From positions 42,047-106,046 of the forward strand of contig WGNC01000014.1 in the NCBI GenBank assembly GCA_016124745.1: a stretch of 64,000 bases of DNA, in the 5' to 3' direction. The notes below the pieces were generated by a model. The model searched no databases. It saw only the letters and a list, made by a program, of their open reading frames with translations, and was not told the DNA's origin. Shown in pieces: positions 51,253 to 63,123 of this stretch; positions within the stretch are counted from its first letter, which is position 1, and each line of letters starts with the position of its first letter. A program made the position numbers and the translations under genes. Source of the DNA: Thiobacillus sp. (lineage in GTDB: Bacteria > Pseudomonadota > Gammaproteobacteria > Burkholderiales > Thiobacillaceae).

Positions 51253-52254
51253 GTGAGCGAAGCCACCGACCCGCCCATCCTCGCGCTGACTGCTGGCGAG
51301 CCGGCAGGGATCGGACCTGACCTCTGCATCGCGCTGTCCTCGCAACCGGCTTTGCCATGCCGCCTATCGGTTCTGGGCGACATCGGCGTGCTGCGGGATC
51401 GCGCCGCGAAGCTCGGCCTCGCCGTCGACTTCATCAGCGGTGACGTCATCCCTCCTCATCAGGCGGGCCGGCTGCATGTACGGCACATTCCGGTGGGTGC
51501 CGCGGTCAGCCCCGGGGTGCTCGACGCACGCAACAGCCTCCACGTCCTAGCCCTGCTCGACGCCGCACTTTCAGGCTGCATGAGCGGGACCTACCATGCG
51601 GTCGTCACCGCGCCCGTCCACAAGGGCATCATCAACGACGCCGGCTTTGCCTTCACCGGCCACACCGAATATCTGGCCGACCACAGCGGCACCCGCAAGG
51701 TGGTCATGATGCTCGCCGGCGGCGGCCTGCGCGTGGCGCTCGCCACCACCCACCTGCCCTTGCGCGCGGTGGCCGATGCCATCACCCCCGACCTGCTCGA
51801 CGAGGTCATCCGCATCCTGCACGCCGACCTGCAACGCAAATTCGGCATCGCCCGGCCACGCATCCTCGTAGCCGGTCTCAACCCGCACGCCGGCGAATCC
51901 GGCCATCTCGGGCGCGAGGAAATCGACATCATCGAACCCGCACTCGACCGTCTGCGCGCCGAGGGCCTGAGCCTGGTCGGCCCGCTGCCAGCCGACACCC
52001 TGTTCTCGCGCATTCGCCATGATCCCTGCGACGCCGTGCTGGCGATGTATCACGACCAGGGGCTGCCGGTGCTCAAATTCGCCAGTTTTGGCGCCGGCGT
52101 GAACATCACGCTGGGGCTGCCCTTCATTCGCACCTCGGTCGACCATGGCACCGCGCTCGATCTTGCCGGCACGGGGAAGGCAGAAGTCGGTAGTCTGGTC
52201 GCGGCGATCCTGATGGCTTTGGAGATGATTGAGAAGAAGGGAGCTAGGATTTAG
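51253..52254 (+). CDS. pdxA: 4-hydroxythreonine-4-phosphate dehydrogenase PdxA
   Basis: Product of 333 residues. LALTAGEPAGIGPDLC, VVTAPVHKGIINDAG, FTGHTEYLAD (zinc His), LNPHAGESGHLGREE and YHDQGLPVLKF (zinc His) are the PdxA signatures. It oxidises 4-phosphohydroxy-L-threonine in pyridoxal phosphate synthesis. It starts with GTG 17 bases after surA. Its last codons and stop lie inside a duplicated ctaggatttagg motif, so the C-terminal residues are repeat-derived. Confidence 0.95.
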   Translation: MSEATDPPILALTAGEPAGIGPDLCIALSSQPALPCRLSVLGDIGVLRDRAAKLGLAVDFISGDVIPPHQAGRLHVRHIPVGAAVSPGVLDARNSLHVLALLDAALSGCMSGTYHAVVTAPVHKGIINDAGFAFTGHTEYLADHSGTRKVVMMLAGGGLRVALATTHLPLRAVADAITPDLLDEVIRILHADLQRKFGIARPRILVAGLNPHAGESGHLGREEIDIIEPALDRLRAEGLSLVGPLPADTLFSRIRHDPCDAVLAMYHDQGLPVLKFASFGAGVNITLGLPFIRTSVDHGTALDLAGTGKAEVGSLVAAILMALEMIEKKGARI

Positions 52255-52341
52255 GAACTAGGATTTAGGGAATGAGCGGCTTCGCCGCGCACTTCCAAAT
52301 CCCAACCCCTAGCCCCTAGCCCCTAGCCCCTAGCCCCTAAA
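52239..52341 (+). repeat. CTAGGATTTAGG duplicate and AGCCCCT heptamer tandem repeat before ksgA
   Basis: Two copies of ctaggatttagg separated by aa begin at the pdxA 3' end. After 40 bases comes a perfect tandem run of the 7-mer AGCCCCT (about 4.7 units, 52306-52338), ending 3 bases before the ksgA ATG where the ribosome site should be. The two halves are roughly complementary (ctagg.. versus ..ccctag), so the leader could fold. The heptamer copy number could vary. Confidence 0.8.
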
Positions 52342-53121
52342 ATGCATACACCCCGCAAACGCTTCGGCCAGAATTTCCTCATCGACGACGGCGTCATCCA
52401 CGCCATCGTCAATACTATCCATCCGCAAGCGGGCGAGACCGTCGTCGAGATCGGGCCGGGGCTGGGCGCGCTGACCCGCCCCCTGCTCGAGCGCCTGCCG
52501 CATCTGCATGCCGTGGAACTCGACCGTGACATCGTCGCACGCCTGCACAGGACCTGGCCCGCCGAGCGCCTGACGATACACGAGGGGGATGCGCTGAAAT
52601 TCGACTTCGGCGCGCTGGGCAATGACCTGCGCATCGTCGGCAACCTGCCGTACAACATTTCGACGCCGCTGCTGTTCCACCTGATGGAATTTGCCGCGAC
52701 CATCCGCGACATGACGTTCATGCTGCAGAAGGAGGTCGTCGAGCGCATGGTCGCCGAACCCTCCACCAATGATTACGGGCGGCTCTCCATCATGCTGCAG
52801 CGCCGTTTCCATCTGGAATGGCTGCTCGACGTGCCGCCGACCGCGTTCGACCCGCCGCCCAAGGTCGATTCTGCCGTGGTGCGGCTGATCCCGAAGATGC
52901 CGGATGAAATCGTGCCGCTCGACGAGGCCCTGTTTGCCCGCGTCGTCGCCGCTGCGTTTTCGCAGCGCCGCAAGACCCTGAGGAACACGCTGGGCAGTCT
53001 GCTGATGCCGGAGGATTTCAGCGCCCTCGGCATCGACGCCGGCAAGCGCGCCGAGAATCTTGCCGTCGCTGACTACGCGGCCATCACCCAATACCTGTCA
53101 CGACAGCAGCGGCCCGCATAA
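52342..53121 (+). CDS. ksgA: 16S rRNA (A1518/A1519) dimethyltransferase RsmA/KsgA
   Basis: Product of 259 residues. The KsgA start [22 protein letters not shown] motif [17 protein letters not shown], and the catalytic NLPYN (here in [10 protein letters not shown]) are intact. It dimethylates two adjacent adenines of 16S rRNA late in 30S assembly. The pdxA-ksgA order is conserved with E. coli. It has no Shine-Dalgarno; a heptamer repeat takes that place. Confidence 0.95.
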   Translation: MHTPRKRFGQNFLIDDGVIHAIVNTIHPQAGETVVEIGPGLGALTRPLLERLPHLHAVELDRDIVARLHRTWPAERLTIHEGDALKFDFGALGNDLRIVGNLPYNISTPLLFHLMEFAATIRDMTFMLQKEVVERMVAEPSTNDYGRLSIMLQRRFHLEWLLDVPPTAFDPPPKVDSAVVRLIPKMPDEIVPLDEALFARVVAAAFSQRRKTLRNTLGSLLMPEDFSALGIDAGKRAENLAVADYAAITQYLSRQQRPA

Positions 53122-53144
53122 GGACCGCCGGGAACGGCAATATT

Positions 53145-54224
53145 TCAGGCCGTAAGGAAGGGATAATCGGTATACCCCTTCTCTTCACCCGCATAGAGCG
53201 TGTCGTAATCGGGCGCGTTCAGCGGCGCGCCTCGACGGAAACGCTCGACCAGATCCGGATTGGCCAGCAGCAGACGACCGAATGCGATCGCGTCGGCGGC
53301 ACCGGAGGTCACGGCCTGCTGCGCGGTCGCGAAATCGTAGCCATTGTTGCGAATCAGGTTGCCCGAATACAGCGTGCGCAGCCGGTCGTAATCGAAAGGC
53401 AGCCATTCATCCCTTGGTGCACCGCCTGCGCCCTGCAGCACGTCGAGAAACGCGAGGCGCAGCGGGTTGAGCTGGCCGATCACGTAGTCGAACGTCTCCT
53501 GCGGATGCGCGTCGCTGATGTCGTTGAACGGCGTCGATGGCGTCAGCCGCACACCGACACGGTCGCTGCCGACGGCCTTGCACACGGCCTCCATCACTTC
53601 AAATAACAGGCGCGCACGATTTTCCTTGCTGCCGCCATAGGCATCGGTGCGGTGGTTGGTCGATGAACGCAGAAACTGGTCCAGCAGATACCCGTTGCCG
53701 GCGTGGACCTCGACCCCGTCGAATCCGGCTTCCATGGCATTGCGCGCGGCCTGCGCATAGCTTGCGACTACACCTGGAATTTCCGCCAGTTCGAGCGCGC
53801 GCGGTGTGACGTAATCTTTCATCGCCTGCCCGGTAAAGACCTGGCCCGCCGGGCGGATTGCCGACGGGGCGACCGGCAGGGCGCCACCCGGTTGCAGATC
53901 GGGGTGCGAGATCCGTCCGACATGCCAGAGTTGCAGGGCGATCTTGCCACCGGCATCATGCACGGCCGCCGTCACCTGCTTCCAGCCGGCAATCTGCTCA
54001 GGCGTATGGATGCCGGGGGTGCGCGGATAGCCATGGCCCTCCGCGCAGACCGGCGAGGCCTCGGTCAGGATCAGGCCGGCCGACGCGCGCTGGCGATAGT
54101 ATTCGGCCACCAGGGGCGTCGGCACATTGCCGGCACCGGCACGGTTGCGCGTCAGCGACGACATCACGATGCGGTTGGAGAGGTCGATGGCGCCGAAGCG
54201 GGCGGGCGAGAAAAGATCGGTCAC
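53145..54224 (-). CDS. Old Yellow Enzyme family alkene reductase (NemA-like)
   Basis: Product of 359 residues, FMN-dependent TIM barrel. NRIVMSSLTRNRAG, LQLWHVGRISHPD, the H-x-x-N-like pair in EVHAGNGYLLDQFLRSSTNHRTDAYGG and GRLLLANPDLVERFR mark the family of N-ethylmaleimide and xenobiotic reductases. It reduces activated C=C bonds of electrophiles with NADPH. The GTG at 54224 follows AAGGAATT and gives MTDLFSPARFG, the family start. It converges with ksgA with 23 bases between them. No adjacent NemR-type regulator is seen. Confidence 0.92.
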   Translation of the reverse strand: MTDLFSPARFGAIDLSNRIVMSSLTRNRAGAGNVPTPLVAEYYRQRASAGLILTEASPVCAEGHGYPRTPGIHTPEQIAGWKQVTAAVHDAGGKIALQLWHVGRISHPDLQPGGALPVAPSAIRPAGQVFTGQAMKDYVTPRALELAEIPGVVASYAQAARNAMEAGFDGVEVHAGNGYLLDQFLRSSTNHRTDAYGGSKENRARLLFEVMEAVCKAVGSDRVGVRLTPSTPFNDISDAHPQETFDYVIGQLNPLRLAFLDVLQGAGGAPRDEWLPFDYDRLRTLYSGNLIRNNGYDFATAQQAVTSGAADAIAFGRLLLANPDLVERFRRGAPLNAPDYDTLYAGEEKGYTDYPFLTA

Positions 54225-54437
54225 GTGGAATTCCTTGGAATAAGCCAGAGAGGCCTGATTGAAAAAGGGCGCGTCATAGCTTGAGGCTGAATTTGAAAGC
54301 ACAAGTACCCGAGTGCAAATACATTGACGCATGCCACGCCCGCCAGTTCATGAGGATTCCGGGTTTACTTGCGACCTCGAAGCTTGTGACAATTGCGCAT
54401 GTGGCCAGATCCTGGCCTGACATTCAGGAACGGAACG

Positions 54438-55034
54438 ATGATCGAGAATCAGGAACGCTTTCACCTAACCCTGGCTCTGTTCGATGCCGCCAACGCCGAA
54501 GACCCCAACCAGGACGAAGGCCAGCCCAAGGAACTGCTGTACGGCAAGCGCATGTCGGACATGATCGGCCGCTTTGCGCCGGACGCCTCGGAAACTGCGC
54601 AACTGGCCGTGCGGGCCCAGCACATCCGGCGCTGGACGGTGCCGCGCAATACCTACCCGATGACGAAGGAAGGCTACCACGCCTGGCGCACCGGCCTCTA
54701 CACGTTTCATGCCGATACTGCAGGTGAGCTGATGCGCCAGGCCGGCTACGACGACGCGATGATCGAACGCGTGAAGAAAGCGGTGGGCAAGCGCGGCATC
54801 AAGGTCAACCCCGAATCGCAGATGCTGGAAGACATCGCCAACCTCGTCTTCATCGAGCACTACCTGCTGGCTTTCGCGCAGAGCAAGCCCGAATACGATG
54901 AAGCGAAATGGCTGGAAATCATTCGCCGGACCTGGGGCAAGATGTCAAAGAACGCGCAGGCCTTCGCGCTATCCGGCAAGATCAGGCTGCCGGCATCCCT
55001 GGTGCCGCTGATCACCAAGGCGATCAGCGAGTAA
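54438..55034 (+). CDS. DUF4202-family protein
   Basis: Product of 198 residues, soluble and helical, with ELLYGKRMSDMIGRFAPDAS, VRAQHIRRWTVPRNTYPMTKEGYHAWR and MLEDIANLVFIEHYLLAFAQ. The His-rich first half resembles HD-type hydrolases (QHIRRW, then LEDIANLVFIEH). The length fits the DUF4202 family, whose function is unknown; I am fairly but not fully sure of this assignment. ATG 54438 is chosen over 54393 because of the GGAAC ahead of it and the family-like start. It stands alone, divergent from the alkene reductase. Confidence 0.7.
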   Translation: MIENQERFHLTLALFDAANAEDPNQDEGQPKELLYGKRMSDMIGRFAPDASETAQLAVRAQHIRRWTVPRNTYPMTKEGYHAWRTGLYTFHADTAGELMRQAGYDDAMIERVKKAVGKRGIKVNPESQMLEDIANLVFIEHYLLAFAQSKPEYDEAKWLEIIRRTWGKMSKNAQAFALSGKIRLPASLVPLITKAISE

Positions 55035-55061
55035 GCGCAGCGGCCGGTTGGACGCCGCGCT

Positions 55062-55472
55062 TCAGGACGCCTCCTGCGACCAGCCCGCCGTCCCCTTCTG
55101 GATGAATTCGATCGGGTAGCCGTCCGGATCCTCGATGAAGGCGATCACGGTCGTACCGTGCGACATCGGCCCGGCCGGACGCAGGATCTTGCCGCCTTGC
55201 GCCGCAGCCGCGTCGCAGGCGGCATAGGCATCATCGACCTCGATGGCAATGTGGCCGTAGCCGCTGCCAATCTCGTATTTGTCGACGCCCCAGTTGTAGG
55301 TCAGTTCGAGCACCGCCGCCTTGTCCTCGGTGTCGTAGCCGACAAAGGCCAGGGTGAACTTGCCGCCCGGGTAGTCCTTGCGGCGCAGCAGTTGCATGCC
55401 GAGCACGTTCGTGTAGAAATCGATCGATCGATCGAGATCGCCGACGCGCAACATGGTGTGAAGAATTCGCAT
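55062..55472 (-). CDS. gloA: Lactoylglutathione lyase (glyoxalase I)
   Basis: Product of 136 residues, two beta-alpha-beta-beta-beta modules. Metal ligands appear as H5 in [11 protein letters not shown], Glu in VLELTYNWG, His in [10 protein letters not shown] and Glu in YPIEFIQKG. It isomerises the methylglyoxal-glutathione adduct, typically with nickel in bacteria. The frame extends to 55526, but ATG 55472 is the family start. It follows the YgjP-like gene on the same strand and ends the glyQ-to-gloA gene string. Confidence 0.95.
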   Translation of the reverse strand: MRILHTMLRVGDLDRSIDFYTNVLGMQLLRRKDYPGGKFTLAFVGYDTEDKAAVLELTYNWGVDKYEIGSGYGHIAIEVDDAYAACDAAAAQGGKILRPAGPMSHGTTVIAFIEDPDGYPIEFIQKGTAGWSQEAS

Positions 55473-55503
55473 GACAGTCCGCCTGAAAATGGAAGTTATT
55501 GAA

Positions 55504-56154
55504 TCAAACCTGAAACAGCACGCCACTCATTGTGCGCAACTCGGCCCGCCGCGCAAGCGCATCCGGACACAATTCGGCAACCTGCGCCCAGAAACGCGGC
55601 GAATGGTCGAGGTGGACAAGGTGGGCCAGTTCGTGCGCGGCGACGTAGTCGATCAGCGCGAGCGGTGCCTGCACCAGCCGCCAGTTGAGGCGGACATGGC
55701 CGCGCCGGGTGCAGCTGCCCCATTGCGTCTGCGCATCGGAGAGGGCGAAGCGGCTCGGCGTGCGCCCGAGTCTTCGTGCCATGCGCGCGAGCCGCCAGGC
55801 CAGCAAGGCCCCGGCACGCGCAAGCAGCCAGTTGCGGACGAGAGTCTGGGCATCGATATCAAGGGGTGCATAGACGTGCAGCGCGTCGCCATGGCGCTGC
55901 ACGTCGCAGAACAATGAGGCACGGACATCGAGGGTCAGCGTTCGCCCGAGGTAGCACACTGCGTTGGCCGGTTTCGCGACCGCAACTGACGGCATTCGCG
56001 CCTGCATGCGAATCCACGCACGATGCAGCCACGCATGCTGCTGGCGCACATAGTTTTCGATTTCTGCGCGCGGGGTCCAGCTTGGGGCGTGGATGCGCAC
56101 TTCGCAGGCGGTGACGGTCAGGCCGAGGGTGCGGCGGCGGCGTGAGCGCCGCAA
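55504..56154 (-). CDS. YgjP-like zinc metalloprotein (DUF45/WLM)
   Basis: Product of at least 216 residues. The C-terminal signature is [21 protein letters not shown], i.e. HExxH with a further His and FW as in YgjP/SprT-like metallopeptidases; [21 protein letters not shown] precedes it. The substrate is unknown. The start is uncertain: the homologous frame seems to extend upstream to about 56214 ([15 protein letters not shown], YgjP-like) inside the end of plsC, with only CTG and the TTG at 56154 as starts. Either a rare start codon is used or a small indel is present. Confidence 0.8.
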   Translation of the reverse strand: MRRSRRRRTLGLTVTACEVRIHAPSWTPRAEIENYVRQQHAWLHRAWIRMQARMPSVAVAKPANAVCYLGRTLTLDVRASLFCDVQRHGDALHVYAPLDIDAQTLVRNWLLARAGALLAWRLARMARRLGRTPSRFALSDAQTQWGSCTRRGHVRLNWRLVQAPLALIDYVAAHELAHLVHLDHSPRFWAQVAELCPDALARRAELRTMSGVLFQV

Positions 56155-56194
56155 CTGATACGGGACGGCGGCGTCGCCGAGTTGCAGGACGCCG

Positions 56195-56917
56195 CTATTG
56201 GTGCGCGGCAGCAGGGGGCAACCTCGTCATTTCGGTTTCGATCCAGGCCTCGACCGCGCGCGTGAGTTCGGCCGCGCTCCTGCCGCTGGAGTCGATCGGC
56301 GGACCGATGCTGACAGTGATGGTGCCGGGGCGCTTGATGAAGGCATTCTTCGGCCATACCTCGCCGGCGTTGTGGGCCACGGGCACGATGGGCGTGCCGG
56401 TTTCCGCCGCCAGCCAGCTGCCGCCGATGCCGTACTTGCCTTTCTCGCCAGGAGCGACGCGCGTGCCTTCCGGAAACACCAGTACCCAGAATCCCTGTGC
56501 GAGCTTTTGTTTGCCCTGTGCAACGATCTGCTTCAAGGCTTCACGGCCGGCGCCACGGTCGATGGCGATCGGCGACAGAAGCCGGAACGCCCAGCCAAAG
56601 AAAGGCACTTTCAGTAATTCCTGCTTGATGACGGGCGAGACCGGGGGAAACAGGAACAGGAACGCCACCGTCTCCCAGGCCGACTGATGCTTGGCAAGGA
56701 TGATGGCAGGTTGCGAAGGCAGGTTTTCGGCGCCCTGCACCACGTAGCGGATGCCGAGCACCCAACGCGCCAGCCAGATGACCAGGTGGTTGTAGCCGGT
56801 GATCAGCTGGTAGCGCGCATGTGCCGAAAACGGAAAGCTGAACAGCGCCACTACGCTGAACACGATGGTCAGCGCGGTCTGAAAGATCGCAAAAATGACC
56901 GAGCGGATGAGGCTCAT
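56195..56917 (-). CDS. plsC: 1-acyl-sn-glycerol-3-phosphate acyltransferase
   Basis: Product of 240 residues. An N-terminal membrane segment (about 5-32) precedes the PlsC domain: LAKHQSAWETVAF (the H-x4-D/E catalytic box, here with Glu), the LLSPIAIDRG region, FPEGTRVAPGEKG (acyltransferase block III) and PIVPVAHNAGEVW (block IV). It makes phosphatidic acid. It overlaps gmhB by 4 bases, a pairing common in betaproteobacteria. The Glu in block I is common in this subgroup. Confidence 0.92.
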   Translation of the reverse strand: MSLIRSVIFAIFQTALTIVFSVVALFSFPFSAHARYQLITGYNHLVIWLARWVLGIRYVVQGAENLPSQPAIILAKHQSAWETVAFLFLFPPVSPVIKQELLKVPFFGWAFRLLSPIAIDRGAGREALKQIVAQGKQKLAQGFWVLVFPEGTRVAPGEKGKYGIGGSWLAAETGTPIVPVAHNAGEVWPKNAFIKRPGTITVSIGPPIDSSGRSAAELTRAVEAWIETEMTRLPPAAAHQ

Positions 56918-57456
56918 GGAGCAAGCTTGAGCAGGTGGTCGACCGCTTCGCTCAAATCTGCAAATACCGGCGTGTCCTTGGGTAGACCGCCCGCCGCCAG
57001 GGTTTTTTCGCCCTTGCCGGTCCTGACCAGTAAAGGGCGTGCGCCCACGCTAACCGCCGCCTGCAGGTCGCGCAGCGAGTCGCCGATGGCGGGAACGTCG
57101 TTGAGGTCGCGGCCATAGCGCGCGGCGATCTCGTCGAACAGCCCCGACTTGGGCTTGCGGCAGTCGCAGTTGGTGTCGGCCGCGTGCGGGCAATAGAACA
57201 CCGCCTCGATGCGCCCACCCGCCTGCGCGACCGCCTTGTGCATCTTGGCGTGGATGGCATTCAGCGTCGCCATCTCGAACAGGCCGCGCGCCAGCCCAGA
57301 CTGGTTGGTCGCCACCACCACGCGCCAGCCCTCGCGTGTCAGTCGCCCGATCGCCTCCAGGCTACCGGGAATGGGTTTCCATTCGTCCGGCGACTTGATG
57401 AACTGGTCGGAGTCGTAATTGATGACGCCGTCGCGGTCGAGAATGATGAGCTTCAT
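56914..57456 (-). CDS. gmhB: D-glycero-D-manno-heptose 1,7-bisphosphate phosphatase GmhB
   Basis: Product of 180 residues, HAD-III family. IILDRDGVINYDS is motif I, VVATNQSGLARG the specificity region, FYCPHAADTNCDCRKPKSG the zinc-binding Cys/His loop diagnostic of GmhB, and PAIGDSLRDLQAA motif IV. It acts in ADP-heptose synthesis for the LPS core. It follows glyS by 9 bases and overlaps plsC. Confidence 0.94.
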   Translation of the reverse strand: MKLIILDRDGVINYDSDQFIKSPDEWKPIPGSLEAIGRLTREGWRVVVATNQSGLARGLFEMATLNAIHAKMHKAVAQAGGRIEAVFYCPHAADTNCDCRKPKSGLFDEIAARYGRDLNDVPAIGDSLRDLQAAVSVGARPLLVRTGKGEKTLAAGGLPKDTPVFADLSEAVDHLLKLAP

Positions 57457-57465
57457 GCGGGCAGT

Positions 57466-59583
57466 TTAGGCGGCCAGCCGGGAGATGTCAGCCACCCGGT
57501 TCATGGTCCGGTGCAGCTGGTTCAGCAGCGCCAGCCGGTTGGCCTTGAGCGCGGGGTCATCGGCGTTCACCATCACGTGATCAAAGAAGGCGTCGACCGG
57601 CCCCCTGAGGGCCGCCAGCGCCTGCAGCGAGGCCGTATAGTCACCCGCCGCGAACGCACTGTCGGCGCGCGGCGCGATCTCGCCAAGCGCATCGAACAGG
57701 GCTGTCTCGGCGGCTTCGACAAAGCGTGCGGGGTCAGCCGCCTCGCCCACTGCGCCTTCGGCCTTTTTCAGGATGTTGCCGACACGCTTGTTGGCCGCGG
57801 CCAGGCTTTGCGATTCCGGCAGCGTCGCGAAAACGCGCACGGCACTCAGGCGCTTGCCGACTTCCTGCAGCGGCGGATAGCTGGCAAACACCGCCGCGAT
57901 GGCTTCGGCGCCATACAACGGGGCCAGCTGGTTGGCGTTGCGCTCGTAGATGAACAGCTTGAGTTCCTCGGCCACATTGTCTGCCAGCAGGCCGGACGGG
58001 AAGACGGTCAGCGCGAACGCGATCAGATCGTCGAGTTTCAAATGCAGACCTGCTGCACCCGCGGTGGCATCCAGCAACTGGAACGACTTGATCACCGACA
58101 GGGCATGGCGGCGCAGTGCAAACGGATCCTTGTCGCCGGTGGGCTTCAAGCCGATGCCCCAGATTCCCACCAGGGTTTCCATGCGGTCGGCGATCTGCAG
58201 TACCTCACTGACAAGGTTGGTGACCGCCTCGGTTTCTTCGCGGCGCACCAGATACTGGTCGGCGATAGCCTGGGCCACACTTTCGTCCTCGCCATCATGT
58301 CGCGCGTAGTAGCCACCCATGATGCCCTGCAGTTCCGGAAACTCGCCGACCATGTCGGTCAGCAGATCGGCCTTGGCCAGCAGCGCCGCACGATCCGATG
58401 CTGCGACATCCGCTCCGACCTGTTCGGCCACCCAGCACGCAATCGCCCGCACGCGTTCCACCCGCTCGCCCTGGGTGCCGAGCTTGTTGTGGTACACCAC
58501 TTTGGCCAACCCCGGCACCCGCGATTCCAGCGTCTTCTTGCGATCCTGATCGAAGAAGAACTTGGCATCGGCCAGACGCGGGCGCACCACGCGCTCGTTG
58601 CCATGGATCACGGCAGAGGCATCGTCAGGCGAGATATTGGAGACGATCAGGAACTGATTGGTCAGCTTACCCGCGGCGTCCAACAACGGAAAATATTTCT
58701 GGTTCGCCTTCATGGTCAAGATCAGGCATTCCGGCGGCACTTCGAGAAAAGCCGTCTCGAACTGCCCGACCAGCACGTTGGGACGCTCGACCAGCGCCGT
58801 GACCTCGTCCAGCAGCGCATCGTCCTCGATCGCTTGCAGGCCGGAGGGCGCGGCCCCTGCCCGCAACTGGCGGACGATCTCGGCGCGGCGTTCGGCAAAG
58901 CTGGCGATCACCGCGCCATCGTCATTCAACTGGCTGGCGTAACTGTCGGCGCTCTGGATAGTTACCGGGTTGACGCGCGCCTCGAAGCGATGGCCTTGCG
59001 TGTCGCGGCCGGCCTGCAGGCCGAGCACCGAAATCGGCACGATGTCTGCGCCATGCAGCGCCACCAGCCCATGCACCGGACGCACGAAGTTGACCGTGCG
59101 CCAGCCGTCGGCCAGCTGGTAGGTCATCACCTTGGGAATCGGCAGCTTCGCCATCGCTGCTTCCAGTGCGCGCGGCAAGCCTTCGGTCAGTGTGGTACCG
59201 GGCGCGATGCCGTCGTGGAACAGCGCCTCGCTCTTGCCGTCCGCCGCACGGCGCAACTGGCTGACGGCCGAGGTATCCGCGCCCAGCGCGGCCAGCCTTT
59301 TAATTAGCGCAGGCGTGGCCTTGCCCTCGGCATCCAGACCCACACGCACCGGCATCAGCTTGGTCGACACTGGCTTGTCGGCGGAACGCGCCAGCACGTT
59401 TTCAATGCGTACGCCCAGACGCCGCGGCGTGGCAAAATCGGTTACGGCAGCCTTCGCATCGGCAAGGCCCTGTGCGACCAGGCTCTCGGCCAGCGACGCG
59501 GCAAACGCCTCCCCCAGCTTTTTCAGCGCCTTGGGCGGCAGTTCTTCGACAAACAGCTCGACCAGGAGGGCCTTGGCGCTCAT
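57466..59583 (-). CDS. glyS: Glycyl-tRNA synthetase beta subunit
   Basis: Product of 705 residues, full length. It begins [24 protein letters not shown], the conserved GlyS N-terminus, and has [33 protein letters not shown] and the HD-like/DALR C-terminal region ([28 protein letters not shown]). It binds tRNA and is essential to the tetrameric bacterial-type GlyRS. It overlaps glyQ by 4 bases. Confidence 0.97.
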   Translation of the reverse strand: MSAKALLVELFVEELPPKALKKLGEAFAASLAESLVAQGLADAKAAVTDFATPRRLGVRIENVLARSADKPVSTKLMPVRVGLDAEGKATPALIKRLAALGADTSAVSQLRRAADGKSEALFHDGIAPGTTLTEGLPRALEAAMAKLPIPKVMTYQLADGWRTVNFVRPVHGLVALHGADIVPISVLGLQAGRDTQGHRFEARVNPVTIQSADSYASQLNDDGAVIASFAERRAEIVRQLRAGAAPSGLQAIEDDALLDEVTALVERPNVLVGQFETAFLEVPPECLILTMKANQKYFPLLDAAGKLTNQFLIVSNISPDDASAVIHGNERVVRPRLADAKFFFDQDRKKTLESRVPGLAKVVYHNKLGTQGERVERVRAIACWVAEQVGADVAASDRAALLAKADLLTDMVGEFPELQGIMGGYYARHDGEDESVAQAIADQYLVRREETEAVTNLVSEVLQIADRMETLVGIWGIGLKPTGDKDPFALRRHALSVIKSFQLLDATAGAAGLHLKLDDLIAFALTVFPSGLLADNVAEELKLFIYERNANQLAPLYGAEAIAAVFASYPPLQEVGKRLSAVRVFATLPESQSLAAANKRVGNILKKAEGAVGEAADPARFVEAAETALFDALGEIAPRADSAFAAGDYTASLQALAALRGPVDAFFDHVMVNADDPALKANRLALLNQLHRTMNRVADISRLAA

Positions 59584-60503
59584 GCCGCCTCCTTCTTCGC
59601 GAGTTGCGCGTTGACTTCATCCGCCCAGGCCTTCGGCGCCATCGGGAAGCCCAGCCGCGCGCGGCTGTCGAGATAGCTCTTGGCCACCGCGCGCGCCAGG
59701 TTGCGGATGCGGCCAATGTAGGCGGCGCGCTCGGTCACCGAAATCGCACCGCGCGCATCGAGCAGGTTGAAGGTGTGCGCGGCTTTCAGCACCTGTTCGT
59801 AGCCCGGCAGCGCGAGCTGCGCCGCCATCAGTTCCTGCGCCGTCTTCTCGTGCGCCGCAAACGCGGTGAGCAGGAAGTCGACATCGCTGTGTTCGAAGTT
59901 GTAAGTTGACTGCTCGACCTCGTTCTGGTGATAGACGTCGCGGTAGGTCAGTCCCTCGGTCCAGACGAGGTCGTACACGCTTTCCACGCCCTGCAGATAC
60001 ATCGCGAGGCGCTCCAGGCCGTAGGTGATCTCGCCCGTGATCGGCTTGCAGTCGATGCCGCCGACCTGCTGGAAATAGGTGAACTGCGTCACCTCCATGC
60101 CGTTAAGCCAGACCTCCCAGCCCAGCCCCCAGGCGCCCAGCGTGGGGTTCTCCCAGTCGTCCTCGACGAAACGCACGTCGTTCTTTTTCAGGTCGAACCC
60201 CAGCGCTTCGAGCGAGCCTAGATACAGTTCCAGAATATCCGCCGGCGCCGGTTTCAGCACCACCTGGAACTGGTAGTAATGCTGCAGCCGGTTCGGATTG
60301 TCGCCGTAGCGGCCGTCCTTAGGGCGGCGACTCGGCTGCACGTAGGCGGCCTTCCATGGCTCCGGGCCCAGAGCACGCAGGAAGGTCGCGGTGTGCGAGG
60401 TGCCCGCGCCGACTTCCATGTCGTAGGGCTGCAACAGCGCGCAGCCGCGCTCGGCCCAGTAACGCTGCAGGGTGAGGATGATGTCCTGAAAGGTGGGTTT
60501 CAC
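59580..60503 (-). CDS. glyQ: Glycyl-tRNA synthetase alpha subunit
   Basis: Product of 307 residues, class II catalytic subunit. [41 protein letters not shown] is the start; [29 protein letters not shown] holds motif 2, and [21 protein letters not shown] motif 3. It activates glycine. It is the first gene of the glyQ-glyS-gmhB-plsC-ygjP-gloA string. Confidence 0.97.
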   Translation of the reverse strand: MKPTFQDIILTLQRYWAERGCALLQPYDMEVGAGTSHTATFLRALGPEPWKAAYVQPSRRPKDGRYGDNPNRLQHYYQFQVVLKPAPADILELYLGSLEALGFDLKKNDVRFVEDDWENPTLGAWGLGWEVWLNGMEVTQFTYFQQVGGIDCKPITGEITYGLERLAMYLQGVESVYDLVWTEGLTYRDVYHQNEVEQSTYNFEHSDVDFLLTAFAAHEKTAQELMAAQLALPGYEQVLKAAHTFNLLDARGAISVTERAAYIGRIRNLARAVAKSYLDSRARLGFPMAPKAWADEVNAQLAKKEAA

Positions 60504-60649
60504 GGCAGATTAACGGCTTTTCGGGAAAGCGGCATTTTAACGTGCTTGGGGGGCTCGAAGGCATGCCCGGATAAACTCAGGCTTGCCCTCCGCGGCAGCC
60601 GCGATTGTTGGTAGACTGATTCGCCCCCCACATTCAAGGAGAACGCGTC

Positions 60650-60985
60650 ATGAAGAACTCTGGTTTCAGCCTCTCGATTGCTGTGGTATTGCTTGCTTCC
60701 GGCTGCGCATCGGGTCCGCCGTTCATCGACAGCATGCAGCCGGAAGCCTTGTCGGTCGCCGCGCGCCGTGGCCAGTTCGAAATGGATTGCCCCACCGCTA
60801 CGGCCGAACTGCTTTCACGTGAAACGGTGGAGCCGTTGAGCGTGCGCTTCGGCGTGGTGCGCGCGGAATACACGGTCGGCGTGGCCGGATGCGGCAAGCG
60901 GGCGACATACGTTGTTGTCTGCCCGGATTCAGGATATGGGGGCTCGAACTGTATCGCCGCAAGCGGAAAAACCGTTATCCAGTGA
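60650..60985 (+). CDS. Small lipoprotein of unknown function
   Basis: Product of 111 residues. The lipoprotein signal VVLLASGCASG gives lipidation at Cys 19. The mature part includes RRGQFEMDCPTATAELLSRET and RFGVVRAEYTVGVAGCGKRATYVVVCPDSGYG, with four Cys likely in disulfides. This D-C-x-x-A ... G-C-G-K-x-x-x-Y-x-V-x-C pattern recurs in small proteobacterial lipoproteins. A strong AAGGAG precedes the ATG. It stands alone between glyQ and the convergent ABC-F gene. Confidence 0.8.
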   Translation: MKNSGFSLSIAVVLLASGCASGPPFIDSMQPEALSVAARRGQFEMDCPTATAELLSRETVEPLSVRFGVVRAEYTVGVAGCGKRATYVVVCPDSGYGGSNCIAASGKTVIQ

Positions 60986-60993
60986 GCATGCGT

Positions 60994-61028
60994 GGGCAGC
61001 CGCAGCCCTGATTCGAGCTGGGCTGCCC
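60994..61028. terminator. Candidate bidirectional terminator hairpin
   Basis: GGGCAGCC (60994-61001) and GGCTGCCC (61021-61028) face each other between the convergent lipoprotein and ABC-F genes, with an inner alternative pairing. There is no T-run. Confidence 0.3.
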
Positions 61029-61052
61029 CTATGGTCACGACTGGACTTAGCG

Positions 61053-63011
<1,959 letters not shown>

Positions 63012-63123
63012 GCAGAGGATTGCGGCGCGCAGAACACGCACCTGCTGAATCGAAAGCCGGATTCTACCCTGTCACGCATCCGGCCCATTGCGGGCGTCGA
63101 GTGTTCCCCTATTCGTCGCTAGT

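Noticed and set aside
57184..59307. A 707-codon open frame on the plus strand.
   Set aside because: It is antisense to glyS and gmhB, whose products are unmistakable; long antisense frames are expected at this GC content. The translation has no domain.
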